DNA of 64,000 nt from Hyphomicrobiales bacterium (GTDB lineage Bacteria; Pseudomonadota; Alphaproteobacteria; Rhizobiales; Xanthobacteraceae): assembly GCA_017305715.1 (NCBI GenBank), contig JAFKKG010000012.1:248001-312000 (forward strand), in the 5' to 3' direction. Both the position numbers and the translations under genes were made by a program. Positions 56,573-64,000 of the stretch are shown piece after piece. A model generated the notes under the pieces. That model was not told the origin of the DNA and did not search any database. It was given only the letters and a program-made list of their open reading frames with translations. Position 1 is the first letter of the stretch; each line of letters starts with the position of its first letter.

Positions 56573-57493
56573 ATGACCTTCCCCGACATCACCTCGGACC
56601 TCAAGGCCGCGATGCCGGAGCTGCGCGGGCGGCTCTTGGCGAACCAGTCGCTGGCCGAACTGACCTGGTTTCGCGTCGGCGGTCCGGCGCAGGTATTGTT
56701 CACGCCGTCGGATGAAGACGATCTGGCTTACTTCCTGAAGAACCTGCCGAAGCAATGGCCGGTCTATGTGGTCGGCGTCGGCTCCAATCTGATCGTGCGC
56801 GATGGTGGCATGCCCGGCGTCGTGATCCGGCTGTCGCCGCGCGCGTTCGGCGAGACACGTGCCGAAGGCGACATCGTCAGCGCCGGCACCGCCGCGCTCG
56901 ACAAGCGCGTGGCCGAAACCGCGGCATCGGCCAATATCGGCGGCATGGAATTCTTCTTCGGTATTCCCGGCACGATCGGCGGCGCGCTGCGCATGAACGC
57001 CGGCGCCAATGGCAGCGAGACCAAGGACGTGCTGGTCGAGGCCACCGGCATCGACCGCGACGGCACGAAGCATGTTTTCACCAATGCCGACATGAAGTTC
57101 GTCTACCGCAACAGCGGCGTCGATCCCTCGATCATCTTCACCTCGGCGCGTTTCCGCGGCGTCATGGCGACCCCCGAAGCAATTCGGGCGCGGATGGACG
57201 AAGTGCAGACCCATCGCGAGACCGCGCAGCCGATCCGCGAAAAGACGGGCGGATCGACCTTCAAGAATCCGCCCGGCAACAGCGCCTGGAAACTGGTCGA
57301 CGCCGCCGGCTGCCGTGGCCTGCGCGTCGGCGGCGCGCAGGTGTCGGAAATGCACTGCAACTTCCTCATCAATACCGGCAATGCGACCGGGCATGATATT
57401 GAAACGCTGGGCGAAACCGTCCGCGCGCGGGTTAAGGAAAATTCCGGAATCGAGTTACACTGGGAAATCAAGCGGATCGGAATTCCGATTTAG
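56573..57493 (+). CDS. murB: UDP-N-acetylenolpyruvoylglucosamine reductase
   Basis: 306 residues. NADPH- and FAD-dependent reduction giving UDP-MurNAc. Motifs: [25 protein letters not shown] (FAD), [18 protein letters not shown], and [12 protein letters not shown] with the catalytic Ser. Type I-like layout usual in alphaproteobacteria. Confidence 0.95.
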   Translation: MTFPDITSDLKAAMPELRGRLLANQSLAELTWFRVGGPAQVLFTPSDEDDLAYFLKNLPKQWPVYVVGVGSNLIVRDGGMPGVVIRLSPRAFGETRAEGDIVSAGTAALDKRVAETAASANIGGMEFFFGIPGTIGGALRMNAGANGSETKDVLVEATGIDRDGTKHVFTNADMKFVYRNSGVDPSIIFTSARFRGVMATPEAIRARMDEVQTHRETAQPIREKTGGSTFKNPPGNSAWKLVDAAGCRGLRVGGAQVSEMHCNFLINTGNATGHDIETLGETVRARVKENSGIELHWEIKRIGIPI

Positions 57494-57495
57494 TT

Positions 57496-57576
57496 GTCAT
57501 TCCGGGGTGGTGCGTTGGCACCAGAGCCGGAATCTCGAGATTCCGGGCTCGATGCTTCGCATCGCCCCGGAATGAC
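57496..57576. repeat. Palindromic repeat, CTCGAG family, copy 3
   Basis: GTCATTCCGG and CCGGAATGAC ends with central GGAATCTCGAGATTCC. It fills the gap between murB and ddl and ends 20 bases before the ddl start. Confidence 0.85.
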
Positions 57577-57596
57577 GAAGGAGCAGGGCAGGACTG

Positions 57597-58589
57597 ATGC
57601 GGATTACCATTCTCTTCGGCGGCACCAACAAGGAGCGGCTGGTTTCGGTGGCGAGCGCGCAGGCGCTGCACCGCGCCTTGCCGGAGGCGGATCTGTGGTT
57701 CTGGCACGCCGCCGACACCGTGCATGAGGTGAAGTCGGAAGCCCTGCTCAATCACCAGCGGCCGTTCGAAGCCGAATTCGAGCCGGGCAATCGCGGCATC
57801 GCGCTGGCAGCCGCGCTCGACAAGGCCAAGGCGGAAGATCGCGTGCTGGTGCTCGGCCTGCACGGCGGCAGGGCGGAGAATGGCGAACTGCAGGCGATGT
57901 GCGAAATGCGCGGCGTTGCCTTCACCGGGTCCGGCTCGGCGTCCTCCAATCTTGCCTTCGACAAGACCGCGGCCAAGCGCTTTGTGGCGATCGCGGGCGT
58001 GACGACGCCGGAAGGCATCGCGCTGAACGAGATCGACGCCGCGTTTGCCGAATACGGCAGGTTGATTGCGAAACCGGCGCGGGACGGATCGAGCTACGGC
58101 CTGATCTTCGTCAATGCCAAGCAGGACCTCGTCGCGGTCCGCAACGCCGCCAGAGAGGAAGAATATCTGATCGAGCCGTTCGTCGCCGGCACCGAAGCGA
58201 CCTGCGGCGTGCTGGAGCGCTCCGACGGCACCATCATGCCGCTGCCGCCGGTCGAGATCATTCCGGGCGAGGGTGCGTTCGACTACACGGCCAAGTACCT
58301 GCTCAAATCGACCCAGGAGATCTGCCCGGGCCGGTTTTCGCCCGAGATCACAGCCGCCTTGATGGACCAGGCGCACCGCGCGCACCGGGCGCTGTCGTGC
58401 AGCGGCTATTCCCGGACCGATTTCATCGTCTCGCCCAAGGGGCTGGTCTATCTCGAAACCAACACCCTGCCGGGCCTGACCGCGGCCTCGCTGTATCCGA
58501 AGGCACTCAAGGCCCAGGGAATCGATTTTGCGGACTTCCTGCGCGACCAGATCGTGCTGGCCGGGCAGCGCGCCGGGAGGCGGAACTGA
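57597..58589 (+). CDS. ddl: D-alanine--D-alanine ligase
   Basis: 330 residues, ATP-grasp fold. Joins two D-alanines for use by MurF. Start MRITILFGGTNKERLVSVAS replaces the usual GG-x-S-x-E with GGTNKE, a variant I associate with the Bradyrhizobium copy in this position. GLHGGRAENGELQ, KPARDGSSYG and the metal-binding ETNTLPGLT are present. Between it and ftsQ (58590-58940) lies a gene-free, probably promoter-bearing stretch. Confidence 0.9.
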   Translation: MRITILFGGTNKERLVSVASAQALHRALPEADLWFWHAADTVHEVKSEALLNHQRPFEAEFEPGNRGIALAAALDKAKAEDRVLVLGLHGGRAENGELQAMCEMRGVAFTGSGSASSNLAFDKTAAKRFVAIAGVTTPEGIALNEIDAAFAEYGRLIAKPARDGSSYGLIFVNAKQDLVAVRNAAREEEYLIEPFVAGTEATCGVLERSDGTIMPLPPVEIIPGEGAFDYTAKYLLKSTQEICPGRFSPEITAALMDQAHRAHRALSCSGYSRTDFIVSPKGLVYLETNTLPGLTAASLYPKALKAQGIDFADFLRDQIVLAGQRAGRRN

Positions 58590-58641
58590 TTCGCCGGGTT
58601 AACGCCGCAGGCGAGGGAACCCGGCCCGACCGGATGAAATC

Positions 58642-58657
58642 TTACTAAAATCCTAAC
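58642..58657. promoter_or_regulatory. Possible CtrA-like site upstream of ftsQ
   Basis: TTAC-N7-CTAAC resembles the CtrA consensus TTAA-N7-TTAAC with two mismatches. It lies in the 351-base gap before ftsQ. CtrA controls ftsQA in Caulobacter; the call is a motif guess only. Confidence 0.25.
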
Positions 58658-58940
58658 CAATGCCCGGCAAACACCTCACAAGGCTGCGCAAAACACGTCC
58701 CTGACCGGCCAGATTTACCCTTTGTTTACCAGGAAGTCCGAAGGTTAACGCTGGCGGCGCATGTGGCGTTTGGCTGCCGGGGCGTGAGCTGTTGCGGATT
58801 TCCGCTTCGACGACCGCATCGAGGGAAAAATGGCCTCCTCTCATTCGAGGTCTTGAGCCCCGCCCGGCATCACCGAGACATCACCTGCGTCAGAGCCCGC
58901 AAGCCTTTTTGCGGGAACAACTTTTTGACGAGCTCGTGCA

Positions 58941-59930
58941 ATGGATGGTGCAGGACGCCTCGCCCGATCGCTGCGATCGCTGGGGCCCCAAGCTGACCTG
59001 AAAGCAGCCGCTATCGGAGCGGTCGTGCTGTTGCGCGAGCGGCTGGGCCTGCGGGCCCGCGTGCGGGCGAAGCGGGTGATCGACCGCGAACCGCCGAACC
59101 GCCTGATCCTTTGGCTCGAACGCTATCTTCCCAACCGCGCCGGCCTGGCGCTGACCGTCTTCATGCTGCTCGGCAGCGCCTCGCTCGGCATCGTCAAGGG
59201 CGGCCATGTCGACGAACTGGTGGGCGCGCTCAGCGATACCCGCAATGCGCTGGCGAATTCGGCCGGGTTCCGCATCACCACGGTGGCGATCAACGGCCGC
59301 AAGCAGCTCAGCCAGGACGAAGTGCTCGCGATCGGCGGCGTCAATGGCCGCTCCTCGCTGCTGTTCCTCGATGCCGCCACCGTGCGCGACAGGCTCAAGA
59401 CCAATCCCTGGATCGCCGACGCCACCATCCTGAAGCTGTATCCGGGCCGGCTGCAGATCGACATCGTCGAGCGCACGGCATTCGCGCTGTGGCAGCAGGA
59501 CGGCCGGCTGGCCGTGATATCGGACGACGGCGCGGTGCTGGAGCCTTATATGTCGCGGCGCTTCGCTTCGCTGCCGCTGGTGGTGGGCAAGGGCGCCGCC
59601 GAGAAGGCGCGCGACTTCCTCGCGCTGCTTGATCGCTATCCGCAGGTGCGCAGCGTGACCAAGGCTGCGATCTATGTCGGCGAACGGCGCTGGAACCTGC
59701 GCCTCAAGGACGGTCTCGATATCCGCCTGCCGGAAAACGACGTCGGCAACGCGCTGGCGCTGTTGAGCAAGCTCGACAAGGACGACCGGCTGTTTTCCCG
59801 CGACATCGTCTCGGTCGACCTGCGCCTGCCGGACCGGATGACGGTGCAACTGTCCGAAGACGCGGCGAAAGCCCGCGAGGAATTGTTCAAGGACAAGAAG
59901 CCCAAGAAAAAAGCCGGTGACGCAGCATGA
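58941..59930 (+). CDS. ftsQ: Cell division protein FtsQ
   Basis: 329 residues. A basic cytoplasmic N-terminus of some 65 residues, one membrane helix (AGLALTVFMLLGSASLGIV), then the POTRA domain (FRITTVAINGRKQLSQDEVL, NPWIADATILKLYPGRLQID) and the FtsQ beta domain. Binds FtsB/FtsL in the divisome. Overlaps ftsA by four bases. No clear ribosome site precedes the ATG. Confidence 0.93.
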   Translation: MDGAGRLARSLRSLGPQADLKAAAIGAVVLLRERLGLRARVRAKRVIDREPPNRLILWLERYLPNRAGLALTVFMLLGSASLGIVKGGHVDELVGALSDTRNALANSAGFRITTVAINGRKQLSQDEVLAIGGVNGRSSLLFLDAATVRDRLKTNPWIADATILKLYPGRLQIDIVERTAFALWQQDGRLAVISDDGAVLEPYMSRRFASLPLVVGKGAAEKARDFLALLDRYPQVRSVTKAAIYVGERRWNLRLKDGLDIRLPENDVGNALALLSKLDKDDRLFSRDIVSVDLRLPDRMTVQLSEDAAKAREELFKDKKPKKKAGDAA

Positions 59931-61246
59931 CCGGCCTCGATCGCAACCAGACCCCGAAGACGCGGCCGATGGCGCAGAAGCGCACGGCGCTGGTGGCTTC
60001 CCTCGACATCGGCACCAGCAAGATCGCCTGCATGATCGCGCGGCTGAAGCCGTCGCCGCCGAACGATGCCCTGCGCGGCCGCAGCCACGCGGTCGAGCTG
60101 ATCGGCTACAGCCAGATCCAGTCGCGCGGCGTCAAGGCCGGTGCGGTGGTCGATCTCGCCGAATGCGAGAAGGCGGTGCGCCAGGCCGTGGCGCTGGCCG
60201 AACGCATGGCCAAGGTCCGCGTCGAATCCGTTTTGCTGTCGGTCTCCGGCGGTCGGCTGCAGGGCCAGCTGGTGGAAGCCGCCGCGGACATCAGAGGCGG
60301 CTCGGTCACTTCCGAAGATGTCACCCGCGTGACATCCACCGGCATGCGCCACGCCACCGGCGAAGGCCGCACCGTGCTGCACGCGCTGCCGGTCGGCTAC
60401 ACGCTCGATGGCGTCAAGGGCATCCGTGATCCCCGCGGCATGGTGGCGCGGCAGTTCGGCGTCGACATGAACATCGTGACGGCGGATGCAACGGTGGCCA
60501 GGAACCTGATGCTGGTGGTCGAGCGCTGCCATCTCAACGTCGAAGCCATGGCGGCAAGCCCCTATGTGGCGGGCCTTTCGGTGCTCACCGACGACGAAGC
60601 CGATCTCGGCGCGGCCGTGGTCGAGATGGGGGCCGGATCGACCACGATCGCGACCTATTCGGCCGGCCGCTTTGTCCATGCCTCGGGATTTGCGGTCGGC
60701 GGGCAACACATGACGATGGATCTTGCACGCGGCGTCGGCGCATGCATTGCGGATGCCGAGCGAATCAAGACGTTATACGGCACCGTGCTGACCGGCGGGT
60801 CAGACGCGCGCGAGTTGATGTCCGTACCCACCGCAGGCGATGAGCGCGATGCGCCCCAGATCGTCTCGCGCGCCACGATCGCGAACATCGTCCGGCATCG
60901 TGCCGAGGAGATCTTTGAAATGGTCCGGGACCGGCTCGCGGATTCCCCCTTTGCGGCAGAGCCGAGGGCGCGGGTTGTCTTGAGCGGCGGCGCCTCGCAG
61001 CTCACCGGGACCGTCGAGCTCGCCACCCGCATCCTTAACCGGCCGGTCCGGATCGGCCGTCCGCTCGGCTTCGGCCGGCTGCCGAGCGAGGCCAAGAGCG
61101 CCTCGTTCGCGGTGCCGGCGGGTCTCTTGGTCTATCCGCAATACGCACACCTCGAACACGTCGAACCGCGGCATACGCGGCAGCTCAGGACAGGGACTGA
61201 CGGATATCTCGGAAAGGTCGGACGATGGCTGCGAGAGGGCTTCTGA
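59927..61246 (+). CDS. ftsA: Cell division protein FtsA
   Basis: 439 residues, actin-like ATPase that tethers FtsZ to the membrane. VASLDIGTSKIACMIARL is phosphate 1, EMGAGSTTIATYSAGRFVH phosphate 2, and SGGASQLTGTVELA the adenosine motif. The C-terminus GKVGRWLREGF is the amphipathic membrane helix. Starts in an ATGA overlap with ftsQ. Confidence 0.96.
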   Translation: MTGLDRNQTPKTRPMAQKRTALVASLDIGTSKIACMIARLKPSPPNDALRGRSHAVELIGYSQIQSRGVKAGAVVDLAECEKAVRQAVALAERMAKVRVESVLLSVSGGRLQGQLVEAAADIRGGSVTSEDVTRVTSTGMRHATGEGRTVLHALPVGYTLDGVKGIRDPRGMVARQFGVDMNIVTADATVARNLMLVVERCHLNVEAMAASPYVAGLSVLTDDEADLGAAVVEMGAGSTTIATYSAGRFVHASGFAVGGQHMTMDLARGVGACIADAERIKTLYGTVLTGGSDARELMSVPTAGDERDAPQIVSRATIANIVRHRAEEIFEMVRDRLADSPFAAEPRARVVLSGGASQLTGTVELATRILNRPVRIGRPLGFGRLPSEAKSASFAVPAGLLVYPQYAHLEHVEPRHTRQLRTGTDGYLGKVGRWLREGF

Positions 61247-61360
61247 TGACCGGTCTTCAACCCAAACGACATTCAAGAACCTTTGCACCAACTCCTGCAC
61301 CAACCCCCGCGGCCGCCGGCCGGGGCGAACCAACGCGCGCGTTATAATCGAGAGGCAACC

Positions 61361-63172
61361 ATGGCACTCAATCTGACACCTCCTGACATCAGCGAACTGA
61401 AACCGCGGATTACCGTCTTCGGCGTCGGTGGAGCAGGCGGCAATGCCGTCAACAACATGATCACTGCCGGGCTGCAGGGCGTCGATTTTGTCGTCGCCAA
61501 TACTGACGCGCAGGCGCTGACCATGTCCAAGGCCCAGCGCATCGTGCAGATGGGCACGCAAGTGACGCTCGGCCTCGGCGCCGGATCGCAGCCCGATGTT
61601 GGCGCGGCCGCGGCGCAAGAGGTCATCGACGAGCTTCGCGATCATCTGACCGGCGCCAACATGGTGTTCGTCACCGCCGGCATGGGCGGCGGCACCGGCA
61701 CCGGCGCAGCCCCGGTCATCGCCAGGACCGCGCGCGAAATGGGCATCCTCACCGTCGGCGTGGTGACCAAGCCGTTCCACTTCGAAGGCCAGCGCCGCAT
61801 GCGCACCGCCGAGTCCGGCATCGCCGAACTGCACAAGGTGGTCGACACGCTCTTGATCATCCCGAACCAGAACCTGTTCCGGGTCGCCAATGAAAAGACC
61901 ACCTTCGCCGACGCCTTCGCGATGGCCGACCAGGTGCTCTATTCGGGCGTCGCCTGCATCACCGATTTGATGGTCAAGGAAGGCCTGATCAACCTCGACT
62001 TCGCCGACGTCAGGGCGGTGATGAGGGAAATGGGCAAGGCGATGATGGGCACCGGCGAAGCTACCGGCGAGAAGCGCGCGCTGACCGCCGCGGAAGCTGC
62101 GATCGCCAATCCGCTGATCGACGACTCTTCGATGAAGGGGGCCCGCGGCCTGCTGATCTCGATCACCGGCGGCAAGGACCTGACCCTGTTCGAAGTCGAT
62201 GAAGCCGCCACGCGCATTCGCGAGGAAGTCGACCAGGACGCCAACATCATCGTCGGCGCAACCTTCGACGAAACCCTCGACGGCGTCATCCGCGTCTCCG
62301 TCGTCGCCACCGGCATCGAGCAGGCGCTGATCGCGCGCAACGCGGCGGCGCCTGCCGCTGCCGCGACCGGCACGGCCACCGCGACGACCCCGGACAGCCG
62401 TCTGGCGGATCTCACCGCAAGGTTGCGCGCCGACAATGCGCGCCTGGCCGAGCGGGCCCAGAAGCTGGAGACGCCCGCGCAGCAAGGCGCGCCGATGGCC
62501 GCCGCTCCCGCCGGCGCGGCCCCGCAGCAGCGCGCGTCCAACACCGTCGAGCGTGCCGCGCTCGCCGCGATTGCCGCGGCGGTCTCCCCCGAAGCCCCGC
62601 AGCCCCAGGCGCCGCTACAGCCCGGCTCCTATGGCGATGTCACGGTTCGCCCCATCGCGCAGAAGCCGACGCTGTTCCCGGACCACAATGACGCGGCCCG
62701 CGCCGAGCCCGCAGAGCAGGCCGCGTTGCCGGAGACCTTCATCCCGCAGGCGGCGGAACGGGCGCCGGCCCGCAGCCCGCGGATGCCGAAGTTCGAGGAC
62801 CTTCCGATGCCGGCCCAGGCCGAAATCCGGCAGGCCCGCGGCGAGGGCGAGGAAGATCATCCGCAGAAGACCCGGCTGTCGCTGCTGCAGCGCCTGGCCA
62901 ATGTCGGCCTCGGCCGGCGCGACGAAGAGACCGAGCCGCCGATCGCGGCCCGCGCCTCGGGCCCGGCCATCGCGCCGCTGCCGCCGCTTCCCGAGCGCAA
63001 GCCGCAACGGTCCGTCGCCCAGCAGATGGCGAATGATCCGGTATCCGAGTATGCGCGGCGTCCCGCACCGCAAGGTCTGGACGTCCATGGCCGCCCGGCA
63101 CCTGTTGCCGCAGCGCCACAGGGCGACGACCATCTTGATATCCCGGCCTTCCTCCGGCGGCAGTCGAACTGA
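61361..63172 (+). CDS. ftsZ: Cell division GTPase FtsZ
   Basis: 603 residues, forms the Z ring. The tubulin signature GGGTGTG is at 109-115, and NADQ-type and T7-loop residues ([11 protein letters not shown]) are intact. The GTPase core ends near 320; a Pro/Ala-rich linker of some 260 residues follows, and the C-terminal conserved peptide DIPAFLRRQ. This long linker is typical of Rhizobiales FtsZ (against about 380 residues in E. coli). ATG 61361 has GAGAGG upstream. Confidence 0.96.
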   Translation: MALNLTPPDISELKPRITVFGVGGAGGNAVNNMITAGLQGVDFVVANTDAQALTMSKAQRIVQMGTQVTLGLGAGSQPDVGAAAAQEVIDELRDHLTGANMVFVTAGMGGGTGTGAAPVIARTAREMGILTVGVVTKPFHFEGQRRMRTAESGIAELHKVVDTLLIIPNQNLFRVANEKTTFADAFAMADQVLYSGVACITDLMVKEGLINLDFADVRAVMREMGKAMMGTGEATGEKRALTAAEAAIANPLIDDSSMKGARGLLISITGGKDLTLFEVDEAATRIREEVDQDANIIVGATFDETLDGVIRVSVVATGIEQALIARNAAAPAAAATGTATATTPDSRLADLTARLRADNARLAERAQKLETPAQQGAPMAAAPAGAAPQQRASNTVERAALAAIAAAVSPEAPQPQAPLQPGSYGDVTVRPIAQKPTLFPDHNDAARAEPAEQAALPETFIPQAAERAPARSPRMPKFEDLPMPAQAEIRQARGEGEEDHPQKTRLSLLQRLANVGLGRRDEETEPPIAARASGPAIAPLPPLPERKPQRSVAQQMANDPVSEYARRPAPQGLDVHGRPAPVAAAPQGDDHLDIPAFLRRQSN

Positions 63173-63196
63173 GTTTTGTTACAATTCAGGCAACCG

Positions 63197-63231
63197 AAAA
63201 GGCCCCGGCAATTCCCGCCGGGGCCTTTTTC
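63197..63231 (+). terminator. Intrinsic terminator after ftsZ
   Basis: AAGGCCCCGGC / GCCGGGGCCTT, 11-bp stem with a 7-base loop, followed by TTTTTC. It ends the ftsQAZ transcript 25 bases after the stop. The rest of the gap to 63519 is A+T-rich near 63275 and must hold the lpxC promoter; no gene seen. Confidence 0.9.
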
Positions 63232-63519
63232 TTGCGCGCTGCGAAGCGACCGAGCTCCGTAATCAAGTCGCTGATATTAAATGATTAATTATCCATTCCG
63301 TGGTTTGATGAGGTCCCCGGAACCGGGCGTGTCCGCGCCAGAGTTTGGTTAAGCCTTGGCGCGAATACGGCGGAGATGGGGTAACAATCGGTAAAGAAGC
63401 GTGAGTTGGCGCGCTTTAGGGCAGTGACTATGGTCTGCCGTGACTTGGGGATACCTGAAGTGGGAATCAGCGCGTAAGCGGTGGTCTTTGGGTGAAGTCG
63501 GGTAGTGGGCAATTATCGA

Positions 63520-64000
63520 ATGAAATTCAGCCGTCAAACAACGCTTCGGTCGCAAGCCACCGTGACGGGCGTCGGCGTACATTCTGGTTTACCCGTTAAT
63601 CTGACCTTGGGACCTGCGCCTGTCGATGCAGGTTTTATTTTTGTCCGCACCGGTCTCGATCATGCCGATCGCGAAGTTCCCGCGATCGCGGAATCCGTGA
63701 TCGCCACCGAGTTTGCAACCGTCCTCGGCGACCGCGAAGGTCCTCTCGTTTCCACCGCCGAGCATGTGCTTGCTGCGCTGCGGGGCATGGGTGTCGATAA
63801 CGCCACCATCGAGGTCGACGGCCCGGAAGTGCCGATCATGGACGGCAGCGCCGCCGCTTTCGTCGCCGCGATCGATCAGGCCGGGATCGTGACCCAATCG
63901 GCCGCCCGCCGTTTCATTCAGGTGCTGAAGCCGGTGCAGGTCGCGCTCGGTGACAGTTTCGGCGAGCTGCGCCCCTATGCCAACGGCTTCCGTGCTGAGG
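63520..64000 (+). CDS. lpxC: UDP-3-O-acyl-GlcNAc deacetylase, 5' part (cut by window edge)
   Basis: The frame is open from ATG 63520 to the right edge (160 codons visible of about 310). It is the committed, zinc-dependent step of lipid A synthesis. MKFSRQTTLRSQATVTGVGV and HSGLPVNLTLGPAP are the LpxC start; the first zinc ligand is His82 in TAEHVLAAL, and EVPIMDGSAAAFV is a family motif. The usual neighbour of ftsZ in alphaproteobacteria. Confidence 0.95.
   Translation, partial: MKFSRQTTLRSQATVTGVGVHSGLPVNLTLGPAPVDAGFIFVRTGLDHADREVPAIAESVIATEFATVLGDREGPLVSTAEHVLAALRGMGVDNATIEVDGPEVPIMDGSAAAFVAAIDQAGIVTQSAARRFIQVLKPVQVALGDSFGELRPYANGFRAE

Noticed and set aside
63285-63582. Minus-strand frames of about 75 codons between ftsZ and lpxC
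   Set aside because: They overlap the lpxC 5' region, lack ribosome sites and have no recognisable pattern.

Overview
The window looks like chromosomal DNA of a Bradyrhizobium-type alphaproteobacterium (Nitrobacteraceae, Rhizobiales). It is GC-rich, and from 34.5 kb to the right edge it carries an interrupted division/cell-wall (dcw) cluster in the rhizobial order: rsmH-ftsL-ftsI-murE-murF-mraY-murD, ftsW-murG, murC-murB-ddl-ftsQ-ftsA-ftsZ, then lpxC. The intergenic palindromic repeats also resemble families I remember from Bradyrhizobium genomes. Species cannot be fixed from the sequence alone.

Left part (1-22.4 kb): the end of an autotransporter; a 27-residue membrane peptide; an extensin-like lipoprotein; a translationally coupled operon of a TetR regulator, a fused [2Fe-2S]/molybdenum hydroxylase and its FAD subunit; PilZ and response-regulator signalling genes beside a PAS/HWE histidine kinase that is broken by a one-base frameshift; a TetR-controlled EmrAB-type efflux pair with a perfect operator palindrome; ABC, MATE, EamA and TSUP transporters; and an alpha/beta hydrolase.

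Accessory island (22.39-27.78 kb): a stretch of about 5.4 kb, visibly richer in A+T, lies between two identical 32-bp direct repeats. The right copy is half of the intrinsic terminator of rnpB (RNase P RNA, minus strand), so the island appears to have entered at the rnpB terminator. It keeps only the C-terminal scrap of a tyrosine integrase. Its cargo looks like defence or toxin-antitoxin genes: a minus-strand set (two-helix coiled-coil membrane protein, SIR2-like protein, unknown 166-aa protein) and a plus-strand set (unknown protein, HEPN-motif protein, and an MNT nucleotidyltransferase remnant with an amber codon just before its catalytic motif). This is the most unusual part of the window.

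Middle (27.8-34 kb): rnpB, a DGPF/YCII-family protein with an ECF42-type sigma factor, a Rieske oxygenase and crotonase-family operon divergent from a LysR regulator across an 11-bp-arm palindrome, and an AmiD-type amidase.

The dcw cluster is broken in two places. Between murD and ftsW lie an exported TPR-CHAT protein (1068 aa), an outer-membrane beta-barrel protein and an SGNH hydrolase. Between murG and murC lie a LysR/MFS divergent pair and a zinc-ribbon membrane protein. Copies of three palindromic repeat families sit in the gaps between cell-wall genes. FtsZ has the long C-terminal linker usual in Rhizobiales and is followed by a strong intrinsic terminator; lpxC runs off the right edge.
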